Shown here: positions 1-6,010 of the stretch, piece by piece
How positions within the stretch are numbered: the first letter of the stretch is position 1
Layout: the number at the start of each line of letters is the position of its first letter
From: Polaromonas sp.
GTDB lineage: Bacteria > Pseudomonadota > Gammaproteobacteria > Burkholderiales > Burkholderiaceae_C
Reading direction: 5' to 3'
DNA length: 11,873 nt
Assembly: GCA_023259235.1 (NCBI GenBank)
Contig: JAHFQQ010000088.1
Coordinates: 1 to 11,873, forward strand
The notes under the pieces: model-generated
The model's input: the letters and a program-made list of their open reading frames with translations, nothing else
Databases searched by the model: none
What the model was told of the DNA's origin: nothing
Position numbers and translations under genes: made by a program

Positions 1-2
1 TC

Positions 3-890
3 CCATGCGGTTCCACGCAGCCCGAGTCCAGCGGCTGGGTGGCTCCACGCGGCAACAAGAGCCACGCCTTGGTCGAGGCCGTCGGCCGCCAGCTCATCGT
101 ACAGCTCTGCACCGAGCGCCGTCCCCTGCCTGCCTCGGCCGTCAAGGACGCTGTCGAGGAACGGATCGAGAAATACAGGCAGGAAACCGGCCGTGACCGG
201 ATCGGCGCCAGGATCAGGAAGGAATTCAGGGAAGAAGTCATCCTTGATCTCTTGCCGCGCGCTTTCACAAAACGTTCATCGACGACGCTGTGGATCGACC
301 CTGTCAACAAATTTCTGGTGGTGGGCACCGGCAGCCTTGCGGGTGCCGACAAGGTTGTGAGCCATCTGGTTGATTTGCTCGGTGAAATGCCGGGAGTGGG
401 CCCTGGCATCGGCGTCAAACCTGTGCAAACGTCGCTGTCGGCGGCAACCGCCATGGCGCACTGGCTCGCCAGCCGCGAGGCACCCGTCGGTTTCACGGTC
501 GATCGCGACTGCGAACTCAAGATGCCCGACGACCAAAAATCAACGGTCAGGTATTCCCGCCACACGCTGGAGATCGATGAAGTCGCGCAGCACATCTCGG
601 TAGGCAAGGTGCCCACCCAGTTGGCCCTGACGTGGAATGACCGCGTCTCATTCGTGCTCACCGATAGCGCCCAGCTCAGGAAAATCAGGCTGCTCGACGT
701 CGTGCTGGACGGCGTGCAGAAGAACGGCAACGACGAAGACGGTTTTGACAGCGACGCCGCCATCGTCACCGGTGAGCTGTCGGCCCTGCTCCCTGACCTG
801 CTCGAGGCGCTGGGCGGCGAGCTGCCCGGCGGGGCGTCCGCGCCCCTGCCAGCCGCCTCACCGCCACCACGCGCTTTCGCGGTGGCATAA
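3..890 (+). CDS. rdgC: Recombination-associated protein RdgC, 5' end missing
   Basis: RdgC is a nucleoid-associated, ring-forming dimeric DNA-binding protein that modulates RecA-dependent recombination. The reading frame is open to the window edge and about 295 residues are present. From memory of the E. coli protein (303 aa), the segment PCGS...GWVAP at the left edge aligns near residue 34, so roughly the first 33 residues lie outside the window. Family hallmarks are visible: LLPRAF followed by TLWID, then EIDEVAQHI-GKVPTQLALTW and a C-terminal TGELSALLPDLLEALGGE. A GTG at 39 is not the real start, because the upstream residues already match the family. The protein ends in an Ala/Pro-rich tail longer than the E. 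coli end. It is convergent with the gene at 944-1354 and is unlikely to belong to the sulfur genes. The call is near certain. Confidence 0.95.
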   Translation, partial: PCGSTQPESSGWVAPRGNKSHALVEAVGRQLIVQLCTERRPLPASAVKDAVEERIEKYRQETGRDRIGARIRKEFREEVILDLLPRAFTKRSSTTLWIDPVNKFLVVGTGSLAGADKVVSHLVDLLGEMPGVGPGIGVKPVQTSLSAATAMAHWLASREAPVGFTVDRDCELKMPDDQKSTVRYSRHTLEIDEVAQHISVGKVPTQLALTWNDRVSFVLTDSAQLRKIRLLDVVLDGVQKNGNDEDGFDSDAAIVTGELSALLPDLLEALGGELPGGASAPLPAASPPPRAFAVA

Positions 891-943
891 ACCGCGCACA
901 CCTGAGCACGGCAGGCCCGGGGCCAGGAACTTCCTTTCGCCCA

Positions 944-1354
944 CTAGGTCTTGCGGCACAGCGGCCCGTCAATCGGGTTGTCCAGGCTGTGCGCAATGGC
1001 CAGCACCAGCGCATGGATTTGATCCGGCGCGAAGTGCTCGAGCAGGGGCCGGGCGACTTCAGCAGGCAGACGCACCGCACAATGGCTTCCGTCAGGGCGC
1101 GTGATGTTAATGCTGGCCACCCGGCGGTTGACCCAACCCTCTTTTGATTCCGCCATCAGCATCTGCTCGTTCATCAGTGCCTGGTATTGCGCTTCGATGG
1201 CATCCATGACAGCATCATCCGGCTCGTCGGGAAGCTCGACGACAAAGCCTTCCATCGCGTCCTGGCGCGTGTGGCAGGCGATTGACTGGGCGGACACGAA
1301 CCGTACGAAGCGGTCGCGCAGTGCATCGTCAAAAAAGATGTACTCGATGCCCAT
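944..1354 (-). CDS. Conserved-looking 136-aa protein of unknown function, downstream of sqr
   Basis: I do not recognise a named family. The protein starts MGIEYIFFDDALRDRFVRF, is acidic in its middle (residues about 38-60, with VVELPDEPDDAVMDAIE) and looks soluble, mixed alpha/beta, with no signal peptide or membrane segment. There are two cysteines, one near residue 27 and one three residues from the C-terminus (CRKT). The ATG lies 12 nt after the sqr stop codon on the same strand, and I see no good Shine-Dalgarno site before it, so translation may be coupled to sqr. The pairing suggests a role accessory to sulfide oxidation, but no mechanism can be read from the sequence. The frame is well formed and the residue composition looks like real coding sequence. 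Confidence 0.75.
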   Translation of the reverse strand: MGIEYIFFDDALRDRFVRFVSAQSIACHTRQDAMEGFVVELPDEPDDAVMDAIEAQYQALMNEQMLMAESKEGWVNRRVASINITRPDGSHCAVRLPAEVARPLLEHFAPDQIHALVLAIAHSLDNPIDGPLCRKT

Positions 1355-1366
1355 CGCGCGGCGTTG

Positions 1367-2641
1367 TCACTTGTCCTTGAGTTTCATGATGCCCAGGGCA
1401 CTCATCACCATTTTTTCGAAGGCGTGCTCTGAGGTTCCCTTCTTCATCTTGCGCATGAAATATTTCTCGAAGGCGATCTTGGCCAGATGGACCCACTTGC
1501 CTTCGGAGAACCAGTTCACATTGCGCGGCGGAATCTGCGGCAGGGCCACGAAGCAGGCGCCGGTGTCGCCGAAGTCGGCCAGGCAGACGGCATTCCAGGT
1601 GGCCTTGGCGCTCGGCTCCTTGCCGCCCATCTCATCGCGGATATTGTGCGCAGTGGCCGTGACCATGGACTCGATCATGTAGCCCGTCTTGGGCGCTCCG
1701 GTTGGCACGGGCGTCACCTCCACGGGGGGAATGGCGACGCAGACACCAACCGAATAGATGTTTTTGAACTTCGGGTTGCGCTGGTGCTGGTCGATCAGGA
1801 TGAAGCCGCGCGGATTGGTCAGCCCCTCAATGCCAAGCACTGCATCAATGCCCTTGAAGGCCGGCAGCATCATCGAGTATTTGAAGTCAAGTACGTGCTC
1901 TTTCTTCGGCGTGCCATCTTCGTTGTGCTCGGTCACGTACATCTTGCCAGCCTCGACCTTGGTAGTCTTGGCGTTGCAGATCCATTTGATATGGCGCTCG
2001 CGCATGATCGACTCCATCAACCCCTTTGAATCGCCAACGCCGCCCAGGCCAAGATGGCCAATGTAGGGCTCGGCCGTCACGTAGGTCATCGGCACTTTGT
2101 CGCGAATTTTGCGTTTGCGCAAGTCAGTGTCCATGATCATGGCAAACTCGTACGCCGGGCCGTAGCAGGAGGCTCCCTGGACCGCGCCAACCACCACGGG
2201 GCCGGGGTTCTTGACGAACTCCTGCCAATTTTTCTCGGCTTCAACTGCATGGTCGACATGGCAAATCGACTGGGTGTACCCCTTGGGACCAAGCCCCTCG
2301 ATCTCGTCAAAGGCCAGTTTGGGGCCGGTGGCGATGACGAGGAAGTCGTAGTCAATGATGCGGCCATCATCAAGCTCGATCTGGTTCTTTTCCGGGTGCA
2401 CGCGCTTGGCGCCAACTCCGATGAAGTCGATTTTTTTCCTTGCCAGCACTGGAGCAACATCGACCTCGATGTCGTCGCGCTTGCGCCAGTTCACCGCCAC
2501 CCAGGGGTTGGAGGGTACGAAGTGGAACTTCGGGTTATTTGAAATAACGGTGACCTTGTCACTGGGACGGGCGCATTCGCGCATTTCATAGGCCATTGGC
2601 ATACCGCCGATACCTGCTCCGAGAATTACGATGTGCGACAT
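1367..2641 (-). CDS. sqr: Sulfide:quinone oxidoreductase
   Basis: SQR is a peripheral membrane flavoprotein that oxidises sulfide to polysulfide or sulfane sulfur and reduces quinone. The 424-aa product closely resembles the Acidithiobacillus ferrooxidans enzyme as I recall it. An N-terminal FAD-binding Rossmann motif is present (VILGAGIGGMPMAYEM, about residues 5-20), followed by FVPSNPWV and IATGPKLAF. The three cysteines of the redox centre are conserved: C127 (SICHVDH), C159 (GASCYGPAYE) and C353 (WNAVCLADFGD). The quinone-side segment PVEVTPVPTGAPKTGYMIE is present, as is the C-terminal amphipathic region WVHLAKIAFEKYFMRKMKKG, which in the family binds the membrane. I chose the ATG at 2641 because it gives the canonical start MSHIVILGAG and follows a GGAG site; a 16-residue upstream extension looks non-coding. 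Flavocytochrome c sulfide dehydrogenase is a worse match. Confidence 0.96.
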   Translation of the reverse strand: MSHIVILGAGIGGMPMAYEMRECARPSDKVTVISNNPKFHFVPSNPWVAVNWRKRDDIEVDVAPVLARKKIDFIGVGAKRVHPEKNQIELDDGRIIDYDFLVIATGPKLAFDEIEGLGPKGYTQSICHVDHAVEAEKNWQEFVKNPGPVVVGAVQGASCYGPAYEFAMIMDTDLRKRKIRDKVPMTYVTAEPYIGHLGLGGVGDSKGLMESIMRERHIKWICNAKTTKVEAGKMYVTEHNEDGTPKKEHVLDFKYSMMLPAFKGIDAVLGIEGLTNPRGFILIDQHQRNPKFKNIYSVGVCVAIPPVEVTPVPTGAPKTGYMIESMVTATAHNIRDEMGGKEPSAKATWNAVCLADFGDTGACFVALPQIPPRNVNWFSEGKWVHLAKIAFEKYFMRKMKKGTSEHAFEKMVMSALGIMKLKDK

Positions 2642-2697
2642 ATATTTGCTCCAGTCCGTTAGGTGATGGGTATTTCCATAAAAAAACAAGGGTCATT

Positions 2698-2715
2698 ATT
2701 GGTCTTTGAACCAAT
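2698..2715. promoter_or_regulatory. Inverted repeat upstream of sqr (ATTGGT-6 nt-ACCAAT)
   Basis: Perfect 6-bp arms flank a 6-nt spacer, 57-74 nt upstream of the sqr start codon. Position and symmetry fit an operator for a dimeric regulator acting on sqr. No particular regulator can be named, and a chance palindrome of this size is possible. Confidence 0.35.
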
Positions 2716-2739
2716 GGTGTACAGCCCAGACAATCAAAA

Positions 2740-2755
2740 CTAGGGCTTACCCTAG
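2740..2755. promoter_or_regulatory. Inverted repeat upstream of sqr (CTAGGGCTTACCCTAG)
   Basis: Six-bp arms CTAGGG and CCCTAG surround a CTTA spacer; the right arm overlaps a second palindrome, CCCTAGGG (2750-2757). It lies about 100 nt upstream of the sqr start codon. It is too far upstream to be a leader hairpin unless transcription starts early, so an activator or repressor site is more likely than an attenuator. This is inference from symmetry only. Confidence 0.35.
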
Positions 2756-2916
2756 GGGATGCGAAGTGTCGACCCGAGCATGCCAGACCGGTCTGACCCT
2801 GTCAGAAATTTTGGGTCTGGGGCATGACTTGACCTCAGGTTATTGAATTGCCCATTGGCTGGTTGACCACGATCCGCGACGCCGATGAACCGTTCAATGA
2901 CTGCCTTTCGTGTCAT
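2752..2916 (-). CDS. Possible small ORF (54 aa) after the Fe-S gene
   Basis: The ATG lies 10 nt after the stop of the Fe-S gene and is preceded by a good GAGGA site, so ribosomes could well start here. The product begins MTRKAVIERFIGVADRG. The second half, however, is simply the translation of the REP-like palindromic DNA at 2783-2826, and the stop codon falls inside the inverted repeat upstream of sqr. I recognise no family. It may be a recent ORF created by repeat insertion, the degraded start of a lost gene, or chance. Confidence 0.25.
   Translation of the reverse strand: MTRKAVIERFIGVADRGQPANGQFNNLRSSHAPDPKFLTGSDRSGMLGSTLRIP
2783..2826. repeat. REP-like palindromic cluster
   Basis: The stretch contains the 12-bp perfect palindrome CAGACCGGTCTG (2784-2795), then CCCTGTCAG, AAATTTTG and a second GGTCTGGGG, so that CCAGACC at 2783-2789 can pair with either of two GGTCTG arms. 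Repeats built on GGTCTGACCC and CTGTCAGAAA are, from general knowledge, typical of intergenic REP elements mobilised by RAYT transposases in proteobacteria. No second copy lies in this window. It may also serve as a bidirectional barrier or terminator between the Fe-S gene and the sqr promoter. Confidence 0.45.
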
Positions 2917-2926
2917 TGCCTGTTCC

Positions 2927-4231
2927 TCAATCGGCGAGGTTGTCGGCCACGAGTTCCAGCAGGCTCTCGGTTGCTTTGTCCCAGTGCGCATGTTTGGCGC
3001 CCATCTCGAATGTGATGCGGCACTGGCCGCAACTTGTTACGAAGCGCTTGGCACCGGTCGCTTCGATCTGCTGTTTCTTCAACTCGAAGACCTTGTTGCG
3101 CAGGGGGGTGGCGCGCTGATTTGACACCACACCGCCGCCACCACCGCAACAGTAACCCGTCACGCCATGGTCCTCGAGCTCGATCAGCTCAAAGCCGAGT
3201 GCCGCCAGCACGCGGCGTGCCGCTGCTTCCAGTCCGCCGCGGCGCACGATCTGGCAGGGATCGTGAAAGGTCGCGGTTTGACCGATTTTCCTGACGCGGA
3301 TGCGTTGGGTTGCAATCAACTCATCCAGGAACTCGGTCATGTGGATGATGCGCACCGGCAGCGCCTGGCCGTACCACCTGGCCGCCTCCCAGCGCGCCGC
3401 GCCGTAGGCATGGCCGCACTCGGGCAACAGCACCGTCCTGGCGCCGATCTTCACTGCGGTGTCGACCAGCGCACGCGTGAGCCGCTCCTGTAATTCCAGG
3501 TCGCCGTTGTTGAAGCCAATGTTGGAGGCGTCGAAGCCGCCCTGGTGCATGGTCCATCTGGCGCCGATGCGATTGAGAATTTTGGCCGCGTCGGCCAGCG
3601 CCTTGGTGTGTTCGCCCAGCTCGGCCGGCGCGGCGGTGACCATGATGTCGGCGTGGTCCAGGTCGCAGGGAATCGCGACGCCATGTTCCCGGGCCGCCTC
3701 AGCCAGAATGTCGGGCAGGTCTTCGCCCGGCGTCGCGGTGCTGCCCCACTGGCGGGCCGTGCGGTCCATCAGCGCCAGTCGATCCGGGACCAGTCCGGCC
3801 TTGAACATGCCGTGGCGGGCTTCCTTGACCAGCTCGGCGATGTCGATGCCCATCGGGCAGGCCAGGGTGCAGCGGCCGCACATGGTGCAGGAGTCGTAGA
3901 GCAGTTCCTGCCACTGCTCCAGGTCGGTGATGCACGGTTTCCTGACCAGACCGAGCGCGCGCACCAAGGGCGCAAGCGGACTGGCTTCGCGCAGGTAGGC
4001 GCGGCGAAACGGCTCCAGCTTGTAAATCGGCGTGTACCTGGCATCGCCGGTGGTCACGTAGAAGTGGCAAGCCGAGGCGCACAAGCCGCAGCGCACGCAG
4101 GATTCCATGTGCAGCGCGGCGGTGACGCCGAATTCGGACACGAAGCTGCGCATCGCCACATCGACGCGCGCTTCGTCGCTCTGGTCGCCCTGCCGGTCGA
4201 AGGCGGGGGTTGCGCTGGCTGCGACGCTCAT
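2927..4231 (-). CDS. HdrD/DsrK-like Fe-S protein with CCG domain
   Basis: This is a predicted cytoplasmic disulfide- or persulfide-active subunit of a quinone-linked complex. The 434-aa product has two ferredoxin-type 4Fe-4S motifs, C45-x2-C48-x2-C51-x3-C55 and C115-x2-C118-x2-C121-x3-C125. A complete C-terminal CCG domain follows: C326 (HDPCQ), C361-C362 (YCCGGGGG), C401 and C404 (SCGQC). In HdrB, HdrD and DsrK this pattern binds the special 4Fe-4S cluster that handles disulfides. The first CCG repeat (around C272, PECGHAY) is degenerate. Its start overlaps the stop of the cytochrome b gene by 4 nt (ATGA), so the two subunits are probably translationally coupled. Divergence from tusA-dsrE2 points to sulfur-carrier oxidation. 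GlcF or LutA-type oxidase subunits share the domains, but those lack a cytochrome b partner. It looks like a paralogue of DsrK, whose own gene would be expected further along the dsr operon. Confidence 0.85.
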   Translation of the reverse strand: MSVAASATPAFDRQGDQSDEARVDVAMRSFVSEFGVTAALHMESCVRCGLCASACHFYVTTGDARYTPIYKLEPFRRAYLREASPLAPLVRALGLVRKPCITDLEQWQELLYDSCTMCGRCTLACPMGIDIAELVKEARHGMFKAGLVPDRLALMDRTARQWGSTATPGEDLPDILAEAAREHGVAIPCDLDHADIMVTAAPAELGEHTKALADAAKILNRIGARWTMHQGGFDASNIGFNNGDLELQERLTRALVDTAVKIGARTVLLPECGHAYGAARWEAARWYGQALPVRIIHMTEFLDELIATQRIRVRKIGQTATFHDPCQIVRRGGLEAAARRVLAALGFELIELEDHGVTGYCCGGGGGVVSNQRATPLRNKVFELKKQQIEATGAKRFVTSCGQCRITFEMGAKHAHWDKATESLLELVADNLAD

Positions 4232-4911
4232 ACCCTGACTCCCCGATGATTGAAGCGTATGCCGGTGGCGCCGCGCGAGAAGGCGAACAGGAAGGCGTGC
4301 ATCAGCTTGCCGAATGGAAACCAGATCAGCAGCAGCTCCAGCGTCAGCAGGTGCACGGCCAGCGGGCCAGCGTAGATCACGTGGTCGCGCGCCAGGATGG
4401 CTGCGGAGGGCTCACTTAGCAGCGCCATGCCAGTGATGACTGGCAGGAAAGTGACGGTCCAGCTGATCGTGTCGTCGGCGTTCGAGATTTTCCTGAGCAC
4501 CGGGTCGGTCAGGCGCAATGACAGGGCCAGCAACAGCGACACGATGGTGGCGCCAGCAGCGAGATACATCACCATGTCAGGCAAGGCAGGCCACCCCAGG
4601 CCGGTGACGCGGCGTATGAACGCAATGTGTGGTGCGTAGCCGAAAACGATCAGCGCCAGGCCGAGGTGAAAGACGTAGCCATTAATGCTCGTAACCAGAG
4701 CGGCCTGACCGAATTCCCTGCGCGGCCACATGCCGCGCACGATGGCGCGCAACGCCCCCACCAGGTTCGACGGCGCACCCGCTCGTGGTGGCGAGAGGTC
4801 CGGCATGCGCGGGCGCCGCAGCACCCCGACGAGGCGCCACAGCGTAGCCAGCACGAAAACCACGAGAGCGACGGTCAGCGCCGGACCGCGGGCGAAACTC
4901 AGCAAATCCAT
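4228..4911 (-). CDS. NarI/DsrM/HdrE-like cytochrome b membrane subunit
   Basis: This 227-aa integral membrane protein has about five hydrophobic segments (near residues 8-28, 78-100, 112-133, 149-166 and 178-212). Histidines H82, H95, H187 and H205 lie in or next to the helices and are good candidates for ligands of two b hemes, as in NarI. The usual job of the family is to exchange electrons with the quinone pool. The partner is the CCG-type Fe-S protein rather than a molybdoenzyme, so a nitrate reductase role is rejected and an HdrED/DsrMK-type module is favoured. A strong GGAGGA site precedes the ATG. The gene is first in its operon and faces away from tusA across a 370-nt shared control region. 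Direction of electron flow cannot be read from the sequence; thiol oxidation with quinone reduction is the likelier option in a sulfur oxidiser. Confidence 0.8.
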   Translation of the reverse strand: MDLLSFARGPALTVALVVFVLATLWRLVGVLRRPRMPDLSPPRAGAPSNLVGALRAIVRGMWPRREFGQAALVTSINGYVFHLGLALIVFGYAPHIAFIRRVTGLGWPALPDMVMYLAAGATIVSLLLALSLRLTDPVLRKISNADDTISWTVTFLPVITGMALLSEPSAAILARDHVIYAGPLAVHLLTLELLLIWFPFGKLMHAFLFAFSRGATGIRFNHRGVRV

Positions 4912-5043
4912 GCGTCAGTCCTCCATCGCGTTGATCGTATTCACTTCAGGAAAATCAACCGGGCGCCAGCCCTTTCCCGCGCCGGAAGCGGCATTACGCG
5001 GCGCCGGTTGTTTCACCGAAAATGAAAGGGGCCCGCATTTCGT

Positions 5044-5076
5044 CCATTGGCGCCCGCCAATGGGCACTTGATGCCC
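5044..5076. repeat. Two adjoining stem-loops between the divergent operons
   Basis: CCATTGGC (5044-5051), a GCCC loop and GCCAATGG (5056-5063) form a perfect 8-bp stem with a tetranucleotide loop. Immediately after it, GGGCA (5062-5066), CTTGA and TGCCC (5072-5076) form a second 5-bp stem that shares two bases with the first, so the two folds partly exclude each other. They sit about 130-165 nt upstream of the cytochrome b start, possibly in its 5' leader. No T-run follows on either strand, so a simple terminator is unlikely. Confidence 0.4.
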
Positions 5077-5116
5077 AACTTGTGACAGCTTCGCCCCCAG
5101 GAGGAAAAAATCCTAT

Positions 5117-5131
5117 TACCCATATGGGCTA
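5117..5131. promoter_or_regulatory. Near-palindrome shared with the dsrA upstream region
   Basis: On the minus strand the site reads TAGCCCATATGGGTA. The dsrA upstream region has TAGCCCCAATGGGTA at 11487-11501, identical at 13 of 15 positions. The core CCCATATGGG (5119-5128) is a perfect 10-bp palindrome, as expected for a dimeric regulator. It lies about 150 nt upstream of tusA and could serve both divergent operons. Confidence 0.5.
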
Positions 5132-5146
5132 CCCAACATCATCCCT

Positions 5147-5162
5147 CGAGGTGATAGACGCA
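5147..5162 (+). promoter_or_regulatory. Second block shared with the dsrA upstream region
   Basis: CGAGGTGATAGACGCA here matches CGAGGGTGATAGCGCA at 11517-11532. In both places TGATAG begins exactly 28 nt after the first base of the ATGGG in the neighbouring near-palindrome. Equal spacing in two promoters argues for a composite regulatory site rather than chance. Confidence 0.45.
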
Positions 5163-5224
5163 CCTTGATACCTACTCAAGAATCCAGTGCGTATAGTGGA
5201 GGCCGTGGCCGCTCCATACGGGCG

Positions 5225-5238
5225 CGTGCCATTTATCC
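5225..5238 (+). promoter_or_regulatory. Third block shared with the dsrA upstream region
   Basis: CGTGCCATTTATCC here matches CGTACCATTTATCC at 11548-11561, identical at 13 of 14 positions. It lies 57 nt upstream of the tusA start and 90 nt upstream of the dsrA start. The distance to the second block differs between the promoters (about 74 versus 26 nt), so it may be a separate site such as a start region or leader element. Confidence 0.4.
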
Positions 5239-5281
5239 CCACAAACTACCGGCTGTGTGAGCCAACCAACGGAGACAAGAC

Positions 5282-5509
5282 ATGGAATTCAACAAGGAAT
5301 TTGACGCATCTGGCATGGCCTGCCCGCTGCCTATCGTAAAGACCAAGAAGGCGCTGTCAGACATGGCCTCTGGCCAGGTGCTGCGCGTCATTTCGACCGA
5401 TCCTGGCTCAGTGTGCGACATGGCCGCCTTTGCCGAGCAGACGGGCCACGCGCTGCTGGAACAAGGCAGCGAAAACAGCAAGTTCGTCTTCTATCTCAAG
5501 AAGGCCTGA
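5282..5509 (+). CDS. tusA: TusA-family sulfur carrier protein
   Basis: TusA proteins carry sulfane sulfur as a persulfide on a conserved cysteine and hand it to other sulfurtransferases. The 75-aa product has the signature ACPLPIVKTKKAL with the CPxP cysteine at C14; a second cysteine, C45, lies in DPGSVCDMAAF. Length and fold pattern (beta, helix after CPxP, beta, acidic turn DPG, helix, beta) fit the family. A GGAGA site precedes the ATG. The gene is followed after 30 nt by dsrE2, an arrangement known from sulfur oxidisers, where TusA feeds cytoplasmic sulfur oxidation (Dsr or sHdr) rather than tRNA thiolation. Divergent placement from an HdrED-like module fits that role. Confidence 0.93.
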   Translation: MEFNKEFDASGMACPLPIVKTKKALSDMASGQVLRVISTDPGSVCDMAAFAEQTGHALLEQGSENSKFVFYLKKA

Positions 5510-5539
5510 GAAACCCATCAACCCACCCGGAGCACACGC

Positions 5540-6010
5540 ATGGCAACCAAGAAAATGGCGCTGATCGCCACCAAAGGAACGCTGGACATGGCCTACCCGC
5601 CATTCATTCTGGCCTCCACCGCCGCTGCACTGGGCTGGGAGGTCCAGATATTCTTTACCTTTTATGGCCTGCAGCTGCTGCGTAAAAGCCTGGACGACGT
5701 CAAGATCAGCCCACTGGCCAATCCTGCCATGCCGATGCCGGTGCCAATGCCGGTGATGGTGCAGATGCTTCCGGGCATGGAATCCATGGCCACCATGATG
5801 ATGAAGAACAAGATGAAGTCCAAGGGCGTGGCCTCGCTGCAGGAACTGCGCGATCTTTGCCTGGAAGCGGAAGTGAAGTTTGTCGCCTGCCAGATGACCG
5901 TTGACCTGTTCGAGTTCAAGCCCAGTGAATTCATCACGGACATTGAGTACGGCGGGGCCGCAACCTTCATGAAGTTTGCCGGCGAATCCGACGTCTGCCT
6001 GTTCATTTGA
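5540..6010 (+). CDS. dsrE2: DsrE2-family sulfurtransferase
   Basis: DsrE2 belongs to the DsrE/F superfamily and works with TusA in sulfur transfer inside the cell. The 156-aa product has the family features KGTLDMAYPPFILASTAAALG near the N-terminus, FFTFYGLQLL (residues about 38-47), the MTVDLFEF segment after the key cysteine C117 (VACQMTVDLF), and the C-terminal YGGAATFMKFAGESDVCLFI end. Other cysteines are C107 and C153. The central loop, residues 61-93, holds eleven methionines and several prolines, consistent with the hydrophobic insert reported for the family, which may touch the membrane. A CGGAG site precedes the ATG. The gene follows tusA by 30 nt and is last in its operon; I see no strong terminator after it. 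Confidence 0.9.
   Translation: MATKKMALIATKGTLDMAYPPFILASTAAALGWEVQIFFTFYGLQLLRKSLDDVKISPLANPAMPMPVPMPVMVQMLPGMESMATMMMKNKMKSKGVASLQELRDLCLEAEVKFVACQMTVDLFEFKPSEFITDIEYGGAATFMKFAGESDVCLFI
5729..5758 (+). repeat. Short tandem hexamer repeat inside dsrE2
   Basis: Five imperfect hexamers in frame (ATGCCG, ATGCCG, GTGCCA, ATGCCG, GTGATG) encode alternating Met/Val and Pro in the methionine-rich loop. Slippage could add or remove residues here, so loop length may vary between strains. This is seen directly; the consequence is inference. Confidence 0.6.

Larger units (their letters stand above)
4912..5281. promoter_or_regulatory. Divergent control region between the HdrED-like operon and tusA
   Basis: This 370-nt gene-free stretch must hold promoters for both directions. 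It contains a stem-loop pair near 5044-5076, a TACCC/GGGTA-type near-palindrome at 5117-5131, and two further blocks also found upstream of dsrA (5147-5162 and 5225-5238). TATAGT at 5192-5197 could be a -10 element for tusA; the best -35 candidate, TTGATA at 5165-5170, is 21 nt away, which would suit an activator-dependent promoter rather than a strong constitutive one. Confidence 0.55.

Noticed and set aside
891..943. Terminator between rdgC and the convergent gene
   Set aside because: There is a G+C-rich GGCCCGGGGCC palindrome at 915-925, but the stem is short and no T-run follows on either strand.
2054..2542. Plus-strand frame of 162 codons
   Set aside because: Antisense shadow of sqr, whose protein is strongly conserved.
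2927..4231. Glycolate or lactate oxidase Fe-S subunit (GlcF/LutA)
   Set aside because: Domains are similar, but there is no flavin oxidase gene nearby, and the coupled cytochrome b and sulfur context favour an HdrD/DsrK-like role.
3545..4249. Open frame of 234 codons on the + strand
   Set aside because: Antisense to the Fe-S gene with its complete cysteine motifs; the translation shows no domain.
4228..4911. Nitrate reductase gamma subunit (NarI)
   Set aside because: The fold is NarI-like, but the partner is a CCG-type Fe-S protein and no molybdoenzyme or NarH-like gene is present.
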